A stretch of DNA of 64,000 bases, from the NCBI RefSeq assembly GCF_047675955.1, contig NC_132915.1, forward strand, positions 18,581,766-18,645,765. The letters are read 5' to 3'. Source of the DNA: Chlorocebus sabaeus (taxonomy: Eukaryota > Chordata > Mammalia > Primates > Cercopithecidae). The notes under the pieces were generated by a model. That model did not search any database. It had not been told where the DNA came from and saw only the letters and a list, made by a program, of their open reading frames with translations. The translations under genes and the position numbers were made by a program. Below are positions 22,906 to 34,899 of this stretch, one piece after another (position 1 is the stretch's first letter; every line of letters starts with the position of its first letter).

Positions 22906-23092
22906 TTTATTTCTTCAATGGTCTTTATTTTCTAGATCAGTTTTAGGTTCACAGCAAAGTTGAACAAAAAGCACAGAGAGTTCCCACATATCCCCTGTCC
23001 CTTCACATCCACAGCCTACCCTACTGTCAACATCTTGCACCAGAGTGGTACATTTGTTACAATTGATGAACCTGCATTAGGAGTTACCTTTT
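22906..23092 (-). mobile_element. Second antisense L1 3' UTR fragment
   Basis: 'cagttttaggttcacagcaa', 'cacagagagttcccacatat' and 'accagagtggtacatttgtt' belong to another old L1 3' UTR class in antisense. Confidence 0.8.
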
Positions 23093-23094
23093 GA

Positions 23095-23510
23095 CTTGAA
23101 GATATCAGGAGGCCGAATGAGAAGGCGCTCTGGAGGTCTAGCTCAGGAGTCAGAGATGGTATTCAAAGCTAAGGCCTGAATGAGATTACCCGTGAAGAGT
23201 GAGTAAAGGAAAGGAGGGGACACGGAGGGGAAAAAAACATCTTTGGCACTTCTGTGTTTAGAAGTCAAGCAGAGACAACAGACAGCAACAAAGACAGAGG
23301 AGGAAAGACTAGGTATATAGTATAGAAGAAAAGCCAGGAGGAGACAAGAGTAGACAAGAGTATCAGGAAATCCAAAAGAAGCGGCACCTCAAAAATGGTG
23401 CCATGAAATATAGCAGATGCTAATGCGAGGTCAGTCAAGCAAAATTTGCATGAGAAGTGGCCATTGGATTTGGCAATATGAACATGCACAGTGACCTTGA
23501 CAACGCAAAT
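23095..23510 (-). repeat. Ancient interspersed repeat, right half
   Basis: 'gagatggtattcaaagctaa', 'gaatgagattacccgtgaag', 'gccattggatttggcaatat' and 'cagtgaccttgacaacgcaa' continue the pattern of 21940-22515 in the correct order. This shows one old copy split by L1 tails. Confidence 0.5.
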
Positions 23511-23511
23511 T

Positions 23512-23640
23512 CAGTAGGATACTAGGGATGGATGACCAAGTTACCCAAAGGCATATAATCAGTAAATGGAAGAATTTAAATGCCGACCTGGGTAGTCTGT
23601 CTTCAGAGTCTGTGTACTCAGCCATTTATAATATAACCTC
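23512..23640 (-). repeat. MIR SINE
   Basis: 'agttacccaaaggcatataa', 'gtaaatggaagaatttaaat' and 'gtctgtcttcagagtctgtg' match MIR in reverse complement. Confidence 0.75.
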
Positions 23641-25035
23641 TCAAAGACAGTGCATCACCCTGTGGTAATGTTCCTTGAATATCTGTGTCTAGACACAATG
23701 CATAGATTATTATTCTAAACAGAGTATTTTGAACCAGAACAACGAGAACACGAACAATCTCTCCTCATATGTTCAGTATCAATTATGTTCATCTCTGACA
23801 ACTGCAATACTGTTTGTCATCCTGGAAAAGATGCCTCAATTATCCAATTAGTTTTGCCAAATCGGTGGCTTCTTGCTGTGTTGCAATGAACATTTCTTTC
23901 CATATTTCATGAAGATTCTCACAGTTTCCTCTTATTTTTCTTTTGTATTCCACCAGTTGTGCTGCAGAGTTTTGGTTGGATCTCAGCTCCACTTTTACCC
24001 TTTGCTTGCACCAGAGATGGAAGCTTGCAAACTGTGTTTTCCAGACTCCTTTCCCAGTTGAATTCTGCTGTTTTTCCATTGGGGGATATTGTGAGAGGTT
24101 TGAATTGGGAAGGGCAATGCCACCGTTTTCTTTCTTTTGTCAGCACCCGTGGGAGTGGCCGCAGCAAAGCTAGGCTGCTGTAGGAGACTATGGGCTCCAG
24201 CGAGTCAGTAGGTTTCAGCCCATTTATCTGGGGCACAGGGGCAGTGGGATGTACAAGCTCTTGTGTAGGTTCTCAGAGGAGGAAGCTGATTCCTGAGCTA
24301 TTGATAATAGCATCCTCTTCTCCTTGTCTCTTCAGATACACTTTTTCCCCCTTTGTTATTCAGCCTTTCTAACAAATTAGTAGTCACTTGTCTGTGTTAA
24401 ATTTTTCTCATCTGGATTATTTTTCTGTGTTTCTCGTACACACTGACCTACACACCACTATAACAATATAATAGAATGTGAAATTTAAAAATAACAAAAT
24501 CCACGCACTTGCTCCAACGACAATAAATAAAATTACTTCATTTTCTCATGAAAATAAAACATTTTCTTTCCACGTGTCTAAGACTGAATAGATTTTAGAT
24601 GTTTCTCTCTCTAATAGTTTTTAAAATTTGGACTCACTTCAGAGATCAGCATATTAATTGGTCAATTTTCAAGTTATTCTAGTTATTCTAATGCCTTAGA
24701 ATCTAGATGATTATTTGATTTGAACTTTTTACTTATTCTCTAAATAATATGTCCACATACACCATCCCTAACTATTCAGTATTACAGATTCCATAGTGTA
24801 AGAAAGACAAAGAAAGAAAATGATGAGTTCAAATCCTATTTGTGTAAACTGATGACCTCAGTTTCTGCATGATGTGAAAGAAGTAGCAATCATCAGTGCT
24901 GTCATCCAGTGTCTAGACCTTCCCTTACTAGGGACAATATCATTAAAATTAAGGAGTTAAAAATACCAAACGTTACTTTTGCTTCTCCCAGGTTTTAGCT
25001 AAGATTTACTTGAGTTTGGTTACTAGATTCATTGC
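23641..25035. other. Unassigned, no gene seen
   Basis: Overlapping short frames on both strands at 23840-24236 coincide with a locally GC-richer patch (about 23960-24300). They share no recognisable motif. It may be an old repeat that I cannot name. Confidence 0.45.
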
Positions 25036-25038
25036 TTT

Positions 25039-25232
25039 GTTTTTTTATTTTATTTTTTTAATTTAACAAGTTTTGGGGGAACAGGTAGTGTTTGGTTACA
25101 TGAATAAGTTCTTTAGTGGTGATTTCTGAGATTTTGGTGTACCCGTCATCCAGGCAGTGTACCCTGTATCCAATGTGTAGTCATTTATCCCTCACCCCCC
25201 TCCCACCATTTACCCTGAGTCCCCAAAGTCCA
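25039..25232 (-). mobile_element. L1PB/L1PA-type 3' end, sense on minus strand
   Basis: A T-rich tail is followed by 'agttctttagtggtgatttc', 'gtgtacccgtcatccaggca' and 'ccctgagtccccaaagtcca', the reverse complement of the L1 3' UTR. This is the 3' part of the 5'-inverted insertion 25039-25475. Confidence 0.92.
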
Positions 25233-25475
25233 GCCCAAATGCCCATCAATCAACAACTGGATAAAGAAAATGTGTATATATACATATATATATATACACA
25301 CACACACCATGGAATACCCCTCAGCCATGAAGAGAAATGAAATAATGACTTTCGCAGCAACCTGGATGGAACTGGAGACCACCATTCTAAGTGAAGTAAC
25401 TCAGGAATGGAAAACCAAACATTGTATGTTCTCACTCACGAGCGGGAGCTAAGCTATGAGGATGCAAAAGCAGAA
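25233..25475 (+). mobile_element. Inverted 5' part of the same L1 insertion
   Basis: 'cccaaatgcccatcaatcaa', 'catggaatacccctcagcca', 'cctggatggaactggagacc' and 'gggagctaagctatgaggat' are L1 ORF2 3' end and proximal 3' UTR in the opposite orientation. Its outer end abuts, in L1 coordinates, the start of the 25039-25232 segment. A (TA)(CA) microsatellite at 25273-25308 sits inside it. Confidence 0.92.
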
Positions 25476-26002
25476 GGATCTAATTAAATGATACAATGAG
25501 TTATTTTTATTAGCTCAGTAACTTAAGAAATGTATGAATGCTTTCATTCTCAATTTCCTAACTACAAAATGGGAATAATAATGTCTACCAATAGGATTGT
25601 TTAGAAAATTATGTATCTGTGTGCCTGGTAACTAATATAATTAATAATATATTTTCTCAGTTCTCAATTTTGCTATTGATTCTAAGATGCACAGTTGTGT
25701 TAAAATGTTTTTAGGACTATGAAGTTGTGTGAATAACTTCACTGGAGTGAATGTATACGTGAGGTACAAAGGAATCACTTAAATATTATTCAGATTTTTT
25801 AAAAAGGTCTTAGCAAGGTATTTCTCAGTCACCTTTATGGAGGCAAACCTCTGGTTTAATTAATTAACTTTGCATACTTTCCCCTTCTTTTATGGTGGAA
25901 AACTATTGTATAGATTTAAATTGTTGGGCCCTGATAAGAAGGTAGGAAGAGGAGAGAAATATAATTAATAACTTCTGGATTATTTTCTTTCTCTATACCA
26001 GC

Positions 26003-26605
26003 TCCACCCAATACAGAAGCCACTAGCCACATGCAGCTATTCAACATGTGAAAAATGGCTAGTCTGATGAAGTGTCAAACATGCATCAAATTTTGAAAGT
26101 TTAGGACAACAGCGAGGATGTAAAACATTATATTAATCTTTTGTATTGTGTAATGGTTTAAATGACCATTTATTTTCATTTTTTAATTTTTAAAAGAATT
26201 AGTACAATTAACATAAAAGTTACCATCTTACCATTTTTATGTGTCTAGTTCAATGGCATTACATTCACACTGCCGTACCACCATCACCACCATCCGCCCA
26301 CGGAATTCTCTCCATCGTACGAAACTGACACTCTGTACCCATCAAGTAAGAACTCCTTATTGTTCCCTTTTTTGAGCCCCCGGAAACTATCATTTTACTT
26401 TCTGCCTTTATAAATTTGACTACTCTAGGTTAAAATAAGATTTAATACATATTATTAAACATATAAATATATTATTTAAATTACTTTTATTTTTGTTTTT
26501 ACTTTTTAAAATACGGCTCCTAGAACATTTAAAATTACATCTGTGTTTCACAGTATATTTCTATTGGCTATTGCTACTCTTCCAATGCTGTCAGATACAG
26601 TAGCC
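26003..26605 (+). mobile_element. hAT-type MITE copy, interrupted by an L1 fragment
   Basis: The left half at about 26003-26145 has 'gccactagccacatgcagct'. The right half at about 26440-26605 has 'taaaattacatctgtgtttca' and 'tatttctattggctattgc'. Together these follow a well-known MER-class non-autonomous DNA transposon ('tagccacatgtggct' family). The strand and name are tentative. Confidence 0.55.
26146..26430 (-). mobile_element. Antisense L1 3' UTR fragment
   Basis: 'gttaccatcttaccattttt', 'aatggcattacattcacact', 'accatcaccaccatccgccc' and 'aaatttgactactctaggtt' match the same L1 3' UTR class as 22520-22905. It sits within the MITE copy. Confidence 0.8.
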
Positions 26606-26790
26606 ATTAACCACATACAGTTTTTAAAATTTAAATCAATTAACATTAAATAGAATTACATTTTCAGTTTCTCATTTGCACCAGCCACATTTCAAGAGCT
26701 TGACAGCCACATGTGGCCAGTGGCTACCATATTGAACAGTTCAGACACAAAACATTTCTTATCATTGCAGTGAATTCTGTTGAACAATGC
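26575..26790 (-). mobile_element. Second hAT-type MITE copy of the same family
   Basis: 'atacagtagccattaaccac', 'gccacatttcaagagcttga', 'gccacatgtggccagtggct' and the end 'ctgttgaacaatgctgctct' match the family in the other orientation. It directly follows the first copy. Confidence 0.65.
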
Positions 26791-27630
26791 TGCTCTAGAA
26801 ATTCCAACCAAATAAAGAAACAGCCAAAGGAAAACAAATAAATCTGAAACAAGGTCAGTGTGGTTGAGCAAATAGTTCTTGCAACCAACAAGAGAAAAAT
26901 GACAATTAAATTTATTATGCAAAGATTAAAAAATATTATGAAATTTGCAGGTTGCATTATTTATTGTAAAACAGTAGGGCAACATCAACAGACAGCTTCA
27001 GATGTTTTTCTCATGAAATTGTAGATGTTGGTACCAAATGTACAACACACGACTGTGTACTGTCATAAGTTGGCTAAAACACATGTAAACATATGTCATG
27101 TCAGTCATTAAGAAGAAGGATATAATTACACTTTTAAATGTGGCAAAGCATTTTGGAAGTAGCGTATAATTTTCCAGTGTAGGAGCCTTTGTGAACACAT
27201 CTTTCTTTGTGTGTTTATACAGTCTGACATCTTCAGGTTTGTTCATATCAAGAGCCCCACTGTGAACAAGCCAGCTGCAGACAAAAGAAGCAATTTGTTT
27301 TGTAGGTGCCGTTTCATTGAAGAGAACCAAAAAGAAGAAGTGAGATAGAGTCATAGAGTCACAGACCAACAGAAAATCAAGACAGGCAGGAGTGCTACCA
27401 GATTAGAGCAAGCAGCAAAAATTTTCTGAGTTCTACTAATATTAAAAGAATGAATGTTTAATAATTGCCTGTGACCAAGATGCTGTCATAGCAAATGTAG
27501 AGTTTATTCTTCAAAAATCGATACCTTTGCATGTCTGATTCAATAATGTACAATATATCTCATCAAGGGTCTCATAATTTAGCATCTATACTTTTACAAT
27601 TTCTGCTTTCATTTTCTATCTTCCAATTAC
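26791..27630. other. Unassigned, no gene seen
   Basis: A 123-residue minus-strand frame (26998-27369) has no recognisable domain. I would treat it as chance. Confidence 0.5.
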
Positions 27631-27639
27631 TCTCTGAGC

Positions 27640-27820
27640 TTGAATGCAAGATCTCTGAGGGCAGCTACCTTGTCTCTTTTGTTTCCTCCCTATCCTCAGT
27701 ACCATAGCAAATATCATGACACACATTAGCAGGAACACTATTCGCATCCCCATCTTATACTGTAGATCTGTCCTGGCACATAATAGGTGCACAATAAATA
27801 TGTGTTAACAGATACTTTAA
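27640..27820 (+). repeat. L2 LINE 3' end
   Basis: 'gcaagatctctgagggcagc', 'taccttgtctcttttgtttc' and 'ctggcacataataggtgcac' followed by 'aataaatatgtgtt' are the L2 3' terminus. Confidence 0.85.
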
Positions 27821-27834
27821 TGCAAGGAGGCCAA

Positions 27835-27975
27835 GTTTATTCTTCTGTCCTCTATTAGATTGTCAACTTGAGGATGAGTGCCTTTTTTTTTTGGTTGATA
27901 GATAGCAGAATCACGGCACCTAGCATAGTAAGTTGTGTACTTTAGTGTTTGATAAATGTTTATTGAATTAAACAG
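27835..27975 (+). repeat. Second L2 LINE 3' end in tandem
   Basis: 'tagattgtcaacttgaggat', 'cacggcacctagcatagtaa' and 'gataaatgtttattgaatta' form another L2 3' end directly downstream of the first. Confidence 0.75.
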
Positions 27976-28439
27976 AGGGGCAAGGTGAAATTATATAGAA
28001 ACCTCCCAAAAAGGAAGAAGACTGGATTTTTCTCAAGTGTTTTTTTGATGATAATTTAAGATATGAGATGTTGCTGGCAATGGAAAAAAAACAACCATTG
28101 CTCATTATTATGATTGTTCACATAAGCTACCGAGGAACTGATTATTCAGAGTAAAGAATTGTGTTGTATTTTTATTCAATTAACTGAAATGCCAGCCTAT
28201 GCTGAACATTCAAATGCAGATAAATGATGATTATTTTGGTTTTCTTTTTCATTTATTTGTCATTAAAAACATGCCAAGTAATGCTGCTATTCTAGGGACT
28301 AAAAAAGAAGCAAAACAAAGCAACAAAATAAAACCCAGAAATAAAGGCCCCTTACTCTGTTTACAAGTATCACAGTGTAGAGTGGTATCTGCTGTGTTAG
28401 AGGTGTATGTGTACAACTGGGATTTTTGAATGCCTTTTG

Positions 28440-29010
28440 AAGGCAGTCAACAGACATTCTTTTCATTTTCATTTTCCCCTTTGTCTTATTTTGTTTGAAT
28501 TGTATTCTTTGTAAACTTTATATTGCTGGATTCTTTCTCTGTTTGTTTAGTTATTCATGTACTCAATCCAATGCCTTCATCTTTTCACAAGAAAATTTAA
28601 TCCATTCACATTGACTGGGAATACCATCAAGAAACGTTATCAATAACTCTGCTCACTTCCCCTCTTCTCAATGAACTTTACCTTGCCACCCATACTGCAG
28701 ACTCTCCTCACAATTAAAATCTTCCTCTCCTATTTATAGTGCCCCAGAATTATTATTAGCTGATATTGGCTGTCTGTATCATTACTCCATGGCCTTTAGA
28801 TTTTATCCTTTCAATGTCTTTATTCACCTACGTTGATACTAACAGAATCATTTTACCTGATGTCTCAGCTTATGACTTTATTTTACTATTTTATAAAGTT
28901 TTAATTTCATTTACTCCATTGATCTCTAGTAGACAGGTTTCTAAAACCAACTCTTATCTCATGAAGAGTCCTGTCACATTCCTCTAGGGACTAATTATAC
29001 TTCTTCTGAA
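28440..29010 (-). mobile_element. Diverged antisense L1M
   Basis: 'aaaatttaatccattcacat' followed by T-rich sequence with 'attttatcctttcaatgtct' fits the reverse complement of old L1 ORF2. No other features. Confidence 0.5.
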
Positions 29011-29159
29011 TGCTCCTTTGGCTTACATAATTAATTCTAATTCTCTGAAGTTTTAGCTCTCTTGCTTGTATTTCCTGTGCTTTCTATTGAGTTTTCCTAA
29101 AATGTGTGTGATTCTTGATCACATGCTCACCTGTGCATTTAATATTGTTGGTGTGTGTG

Positions 29160-30785
29160 TGTGTTAGTAAGGATGGCACAAGGCACTCCCTATTTCTTTT
29201 ACCATTGGAATATGACCATTGAATTCAACAGTCCTGAGTTTGAACCATGACTCTGCTAACATTTTTTAAAAGTATACAAATTACTATAACTTTTTTGGAA
29301 GGCAATTCAGAAAATGAAAATAAATTATTGTTAGGCTTAAAGTGAGCCCATAAGGATAACAAGGTTAATTACTATAATTCATTAATTTGAACTTATATTA
29401 ATTTTCTGTTATATGGAAATATGGAGTAGAAAGTATCAATTACTGGAAAAATTCAGAAGAGAATTTATTATATAAGTCCTGGAAAAGTATTAATTTTCTG
29501 TCAGTAGAGATAAAGTGATTAAGTAAAATAATCACCAAACATATTCTGGAAAGCTGGATCTCATAAAATGGAGATAAAACAGGAAGTGGGAACTGCTAAA
29601 ATTGTGGAATATTTTGTTTCATTGATGGCAGGAGTGAAGTGAAACAGGAATTCAGTGGTACTTATGCCAAGAGGGGTTAAGATTTTAGTAAAGGCAACAC
29701 CACACATAAATCTCTCCTATTATTCCTGGCAACAAGGGGATCTCTACAAGCAATTAGCATTTTAATAAGAAAAACTGACATGTAAATTAAACAGTCATTT
29801 GTAGGAGAAACTTTTTTGGAGAAAGACCTGGGGAGGGATTTGGAAGGGGTTTATATCTTTTACAGAAGGTCTGAGGGAAAGAATTGAAATCCTGTTTCTA
29901 AGGGTTAATGAGAGGGTGCACACCTGTCGGGTGTTTGGTGCAGCTCATACCCGTTGCTTGAACAACACAGTTGTATTTCACTGTGGTATGATCTGTTTAC
30001 TGGCTGGAAGGAATCAGGTCCTGAGAAATGAGAGTGCTCACTCTTCTGGTTGTCTACATCCTGTTGTCTTGAGTAAGGTACACTTGAAACAACCCACTGT
30101 ATGCATTTCTCTTCCTCCCCATTCCTTGCCATTGGGTTTTAAGAGAAGAAAAGGAATGGAATATAAAAAGAAAATTCCACTGTAGAAACCAAAAGTTACA
30201 TAATACTCCTCAATCTATAGGCAAGAATTTAGAAGTGATCTTTCTTTTACAAACGATATTTTCTTGGCCATATCTACCAAATATTAACGTTTTCCCAAGC
30301 TATGTAATCATGCCCAAAAACTTCAAAACACTGCTTCATTGATATTGGTCCTATTTTTGTTACAGAACAAATGGCACACTCTTGAAATTGAATAATGAGT
30401 TCTATAAGCATTCTGGTTAGAAATCTGTGGATTTTGTATGTAACCATTTTCACAGCTTACATCACAGTTTACCCTTGGGAAGTCTGCTTTATAAAAGACC
30501 GCTAGAAGCATATTTCAGTATTCATAGTTACCAAGTCGCTTCCCAAATGATGCTTAGAACATCTCTATAGATATGCAAATTATGGCCAAAAACTATGTAT
30601 GGTGGTAGGACCTTTTGTAGAGATGAGCAACTGGATAGTGATGACTTCAAGCCCATAAGGCTACCTTCTGGAATCCTTTCCTTATCTTCCCTTCTATTGG
30701 CCTTGTTGTTTTGGGCCTGAGCCATTGTCATGGCTACCTGATGTTTTCTCATCTACTCTCAGTCTTCTAGATTAATCAGTTTCTA
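29160..30785. other. Unassigned, no gene seen
   Basis: A short TG run ends at 29164. 29905-30185 carries open frames on both strands in a balanced-composition patch, but without recognisable motifs. Confidence 0.5.
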
Positions 30786-30789
30786 TCAT

Positions 30790-31345
30790 GTGAGTCTGTT
30801 CTCAGCAACCTTCAATAGTTCCCCAGTGCCTACAAAATAAAAATCAAACCTTTTGGCTTAGCATCAAAGTTGATGCAAAAACCCCTGTTTCCTAAAATAC
30901 ATCTCTATGCCATCACAGCTTCCATTCAGCTTTTTCCTCCAGGTGCTTTATAGTATTCGCCCTCCTTGTTTTTCCTGGTTCAATTTATTTGAGTGGAACA
31001 CTCTAGTGAAACTACTGCATCCATAGAAATTCTACCCATACTTTCAACCTATACCTTTTCCTCTAATCACGTAGACAGTTGTTATCTCTCTTAATCTCTT
31101 CTAACATTTGTCCGTGTAATACCTAGAAGGCATTTAAAACAGTGTCTAGCATATAATAGGTGCTTATTACTAAAATGATCATAAACAGCCCTGTTCTATA
31201 CTTATTTTCTACTTTTCTCCCTTTATGGTTGTAAGTTTTCAAGGACAGCTACCATCTCTAACTCATTTTTGAACAAGTACAGTACCTAATCCAATGGCTC
31301 CTCACCGTAATCCTTAATAAAGATTTGTTGAACTTAAGTGGTGAC
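30790..31345 (+). repeat. L2 LINE, about 550 bp of 3' region
   Basis: 'aatagttccccagtgcctac' and 'aaataaaaatcaaacctttt' are followed in order by 'tctacccatactttcaacct', 'gtctagcatataataggtgc' and a terminal 'cagtacctaatccaatggct'. This is the canonical L2 3' layout, with a MIR/L2-like internal duplication near 31130-31160. Confidence 0.85.
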
Positions 31346-32620
31346 ATTTACTAGTCAGTGGCAATTGTTTATAGATTTCTCCACTGACACAAATGGAAAA
31401 ACATTTACAGAAGAGCTAGCTGTTCATCAAACACATAGATAGATATGGCATTGCTATTGGCAACTAAGATTGCACAAGTTCATTGGCTGGGTCATCATAA
31501 GCTTTCTTTCTTCATGGCTGAGTCTTGGTTATTCATATCTCACTCAGCTTCTGACTTTTTCAATATCAATGCTGTTCTCTTCCTGCTCTTGTCTCATTCC
31601 TTACATTTGATGCCACTGTTTCCCTGAAACCCCCAAAATGGTCTTGGTTCCTCCCAATAAGGATTTTGGAAACCAATTTTGCCACATTTTTCACGGCTTC
31701 AACATTCTATGGCCTTTCAACATTCTCTAATCCCTTTTTTCCGAATTCTACTCCCTCCAGAGGACTAGCTTCAGTCCACCAGAGGTGAGACCCAGGGAAT
31801 TGATAAACTTGTTAGACACTTTTCTTTGTGTATTTCTCAAAGAACGTTATACTTGGCTTTATGTTTTTTGTGGAAATATAAGGGAAACAAATCAATGTGT
31901 AAGATAAGTTACAAATTCTAAGTCCAGAGTTATACAAATCAATGGCATTATTTTAAAATTATGCCATTAAATATATTCCTTGGTAACATATCCCTTTAGC
32001 ACCTAACAATAGGTATCCTTAACAAGAAACACATTTACAAAGAATACAATTTTTACTTTGCAATGAAATTCTCTGTTTAGTCTATCTTATACTGCTAGAC
32101 TTGGGCTTTACACTGGCATTAGTCAAGGCAGTAATGATAATTACAGAAACTGAGCAAAAAAAGAAAAAAGAAAAAAAAGAATCCTTTTCTAACCTAGATG
32201 AATGGGAGAAAGTCTAAACCTCTGACAGAAAGATTTTACCGTATGTGAAAATCCCTCTTACTGGGTCACCATTCCTCAAAGGAGGGCTTGCTGAAAATAA
32301 GAAATTCACAGCTATCCTGCTGACATGGAGAGAAAGAAAACTTTAAAGCAAACCTTGGAGAAATGATTTTTAAAGTAGTAGAGTTGAGGCTTGACCCAGT
32401 AATAGATTTTGAAAGGGTGTTTGGTATCTCTGTGGTAAGTCGGGCTGTCCAACAGACAAGGCTCCGAACCCGAATACAACAAAGCTGGAGGCGCCTTAAT
32501 AGCGATATTGATTGACTATAAACAAAGACAGGAGAAAGTAACCAGGATAGCGGAGAAAAATGTATTTGGGGAAAAAGGTTATTATCCTCCTTCGGGATGA
32601 CTAATACCACAGCCAGAGAA
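31346..32620. other. Unassigned, no gene seen
   Basis: An A-rich run is at 32158-32180. The 114-residue minus-strand frame (32266-32610) has no recognised domain. Confidence 0.5.
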
Positions 32621-32621
32621 A

Positions 32622-32740
32622 TTCATTTTACAACAAATATTTTTTGAGATCCTACAATGTGCCAGGCACTGAATAAAAGACACATTTCTAACCCTCAAGG
32701 CATTTGTAGGCTAGTTTATGTGTTTTAGGGAGGTTGGTGG
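32622..32740 (-). repeat. L2 LINE 3' end fragment
   Basis: 'tttacaacaaatattttttg', 'cctacaatgtgccaggcact' and 'ctaaccctcaaggcatttgt' are the reverse complement of the L2 3' end. Confidence 0.8.
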
Positions 32741-33109
32741 AAGCAGGGAAGAATCCATGGCCTATACACAAAAATCAAACCTGCCACTTTAACATTATCA
32801 GTAACCCACACTCTATTGAATTGCTCTGAAACAAGAACTATACCACACAGAAAGACTCTCATTTTGTTTCTGCCACACAGTAGCTGGGCAACATAGAGCG
32901 GTTACTTCACTTTTCTGAGCCTTAATTTCCTGTTGGCCACATATAGGGTAGGCTGAGGAGGGTTGATGGGAGGGAGACAGCAAACAAAGATGAGTTCTAA
33001 ATCTGCTTCCCATTCTAAAATGTAAATTTGGTTGGAAATCTGTATACAATACAATATTAGAATGTGATCCCTAATGATCTCTGTGAACAGAATACAAACT
33101 TTGCAAGAA

Positions 33110-33406
33110 TTTTTTTTTTTTTTTTTTTGAGTCAGAGTCTCACTCTGTTGTCCAGGTTGGAGTGCAGTGGCACAATCTCAACTCGCTGCAACCCCTGCCT
33201 CCCAGGATCGAGCGATCCTCCTGCCTCAGCCTCCTGAGTAGCTGGGACTACACGTGGGCACCACCACGCCCGGCTAACTTTTGTACTTTTAGTAGAGACA
33301 GTGTTTCGCCATGTTGACTAGACTGGTCACAAACTCCTGACCTCAAGTAATCCACCTGCCTCAGCCTCCCAAAGTGCTGGGATTACAGGCATGAGCCATG
33401 GCGCCC
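33110..33406 (-). mobile_element. Alu SINE (older, S/J-like)
   Basis: A T-run, then 'gagtcagagtctcactctgt', ending near 'gagccatggcgccc'. CpGs are largely lost. Confidence 0.93.
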
Positions 33407-34129
33407 TCCCATGAATCAATTTTTACCAGACCTGTTGGTTGAGTTATTCAAGACAGGTAGGGGTTTTGAAACAGTGTAATTTTTCTTATCATCAGCATGC
33501 TTCCTTCCCCCTAGCTTCAAATGTCTGTTTCTGAGATATGCAGAAAGCTTCATAAACAATAAGATGAGTGACCCAGCATCAGTCAGGGGAAAAACGTGGA
33601 GCTGGGAGAGGCCCCTTTTCTTTTGCTCCTGGATGCATACTTTCCAAAGAATGGGATTTAATGGGTTACTTTGGAATCATCCAATGTGGAGTGACTCCAC
33701 CTGATAGACTACTTCGTAGTGGCTGAGAAATCAACATTTCTCTTGATCTATGTGTATAGTTGCCTTCCAGCCTTGAAATGGTCTTCTGTCCAATCTGCTG
33801 CAGCTACAGTATTCCCTAAGTAGCAGACGGTGTGAACTTCAACACTGAAAGTGGAAAAACCAAACACAAAAAATCTAGTCTCACCCACCATCTTAAAGAG
33901 GCAACCATATACATGGCAGACACCTGGGACTTCACAGTCACTCCTCAATGAAAAAATGTTTAAGCATCTAGTGTAAGGCAGATAGATTTCCACAACTGAA
34001 GTGGTGGCAGTTTAAAAAGAAAAAGACGACTTGATCTTGCAGTCTAATGGGTGAGAGAGGCAGTACACACATGAAAAATACAATAAAAAAGGAACTTCAG
34101 AGAGCAGCAAGTGCTATTACAATCACAGC
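33407..34129. other. Unassigned, no gene seen
   Basis: The 81-residue minus-strand frame at 33748-33993 has no recognisable motif. Confidence 0.5.
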
Positions 34130-34580
34130 TCCACCCTGAATCTCCTGAATCTGGCGTGGCTGTGGCAATTGCTTCTACGTAAGCTTTAACCAGCTTCATA
34201 CAAGTAGAGCTTGCTGGGGCCTCACTGTGGGCCTACGCTATGGACCCCCAATGCCCTGCCTAGAGCTACTCAGCTTGGACCCCTGTGGCAACCCACTAGG
34301 CACTGATTCATGGAACTGCCACCCTTGAGCAATGAATAATGGAAACCTGGGTGATGGAAGATAAATGTGATTCCCAGGACATCTCCATAAAGAAAAGTTC
34401 TAAGATGCATTTCCTTAGGCACCTCAGAAGGTTCCACCAAAATGAAAATGCCTTCTTGTATTTGCTTTCCTTCCCTACTTCACTCTCCTGCCCCTCACAC
34501 TGGCTCCTTGGAACCATTTGCAAATAAAATACCTTCCTGCAGGCTTTGCTTTAGGGAGATACCAGGCTACTGCACCATAC
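34130..34580 (+). mobile_element. Possible old ERV/MaLR LTR, 3' part
   Basis: 'ttgcaaataaaataccttcc', then 'caggctttgctttagggaga', resembles the polyadenylation and U5 region of mammalian LTRs. The upstream half is not recognised. A layout-based call only. Confidence 0.35.
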
Positions 34581-34899
34581 AAAATCCTTGTGCGTCTGCG
34601 GCGTTGCCCAGCGACGTATTCAATCTGGCAGTGCAGAATATACTCAGGGGTGAGGGAAGGTGCATCGAGGGAGCTGGAGCAACAGACTCCGGGGTTGTTT
34701 TGCAAGTACGAGATTTCTTTGAAGCTGGGTGCTTTATATTTAAAATCCATGTGAATTTTGCCTTTTTCTTCACAATATTTCCATGTATGTGTTAATATGA
34801 AAATATTAGCTTTGCAACACCTCCATAACGACTGGAGACCTACAACAGCTGACTGGCTGGCCTCGCTGCTCCCAGCATTGTCCCCATCAAAGTCACGCT

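Noticed and set aside
25116..25452. Short frames with Ile-Tyr repeats on both strands
   Set aside because: They come from the TA/CA microsatellite within the inverted L1.
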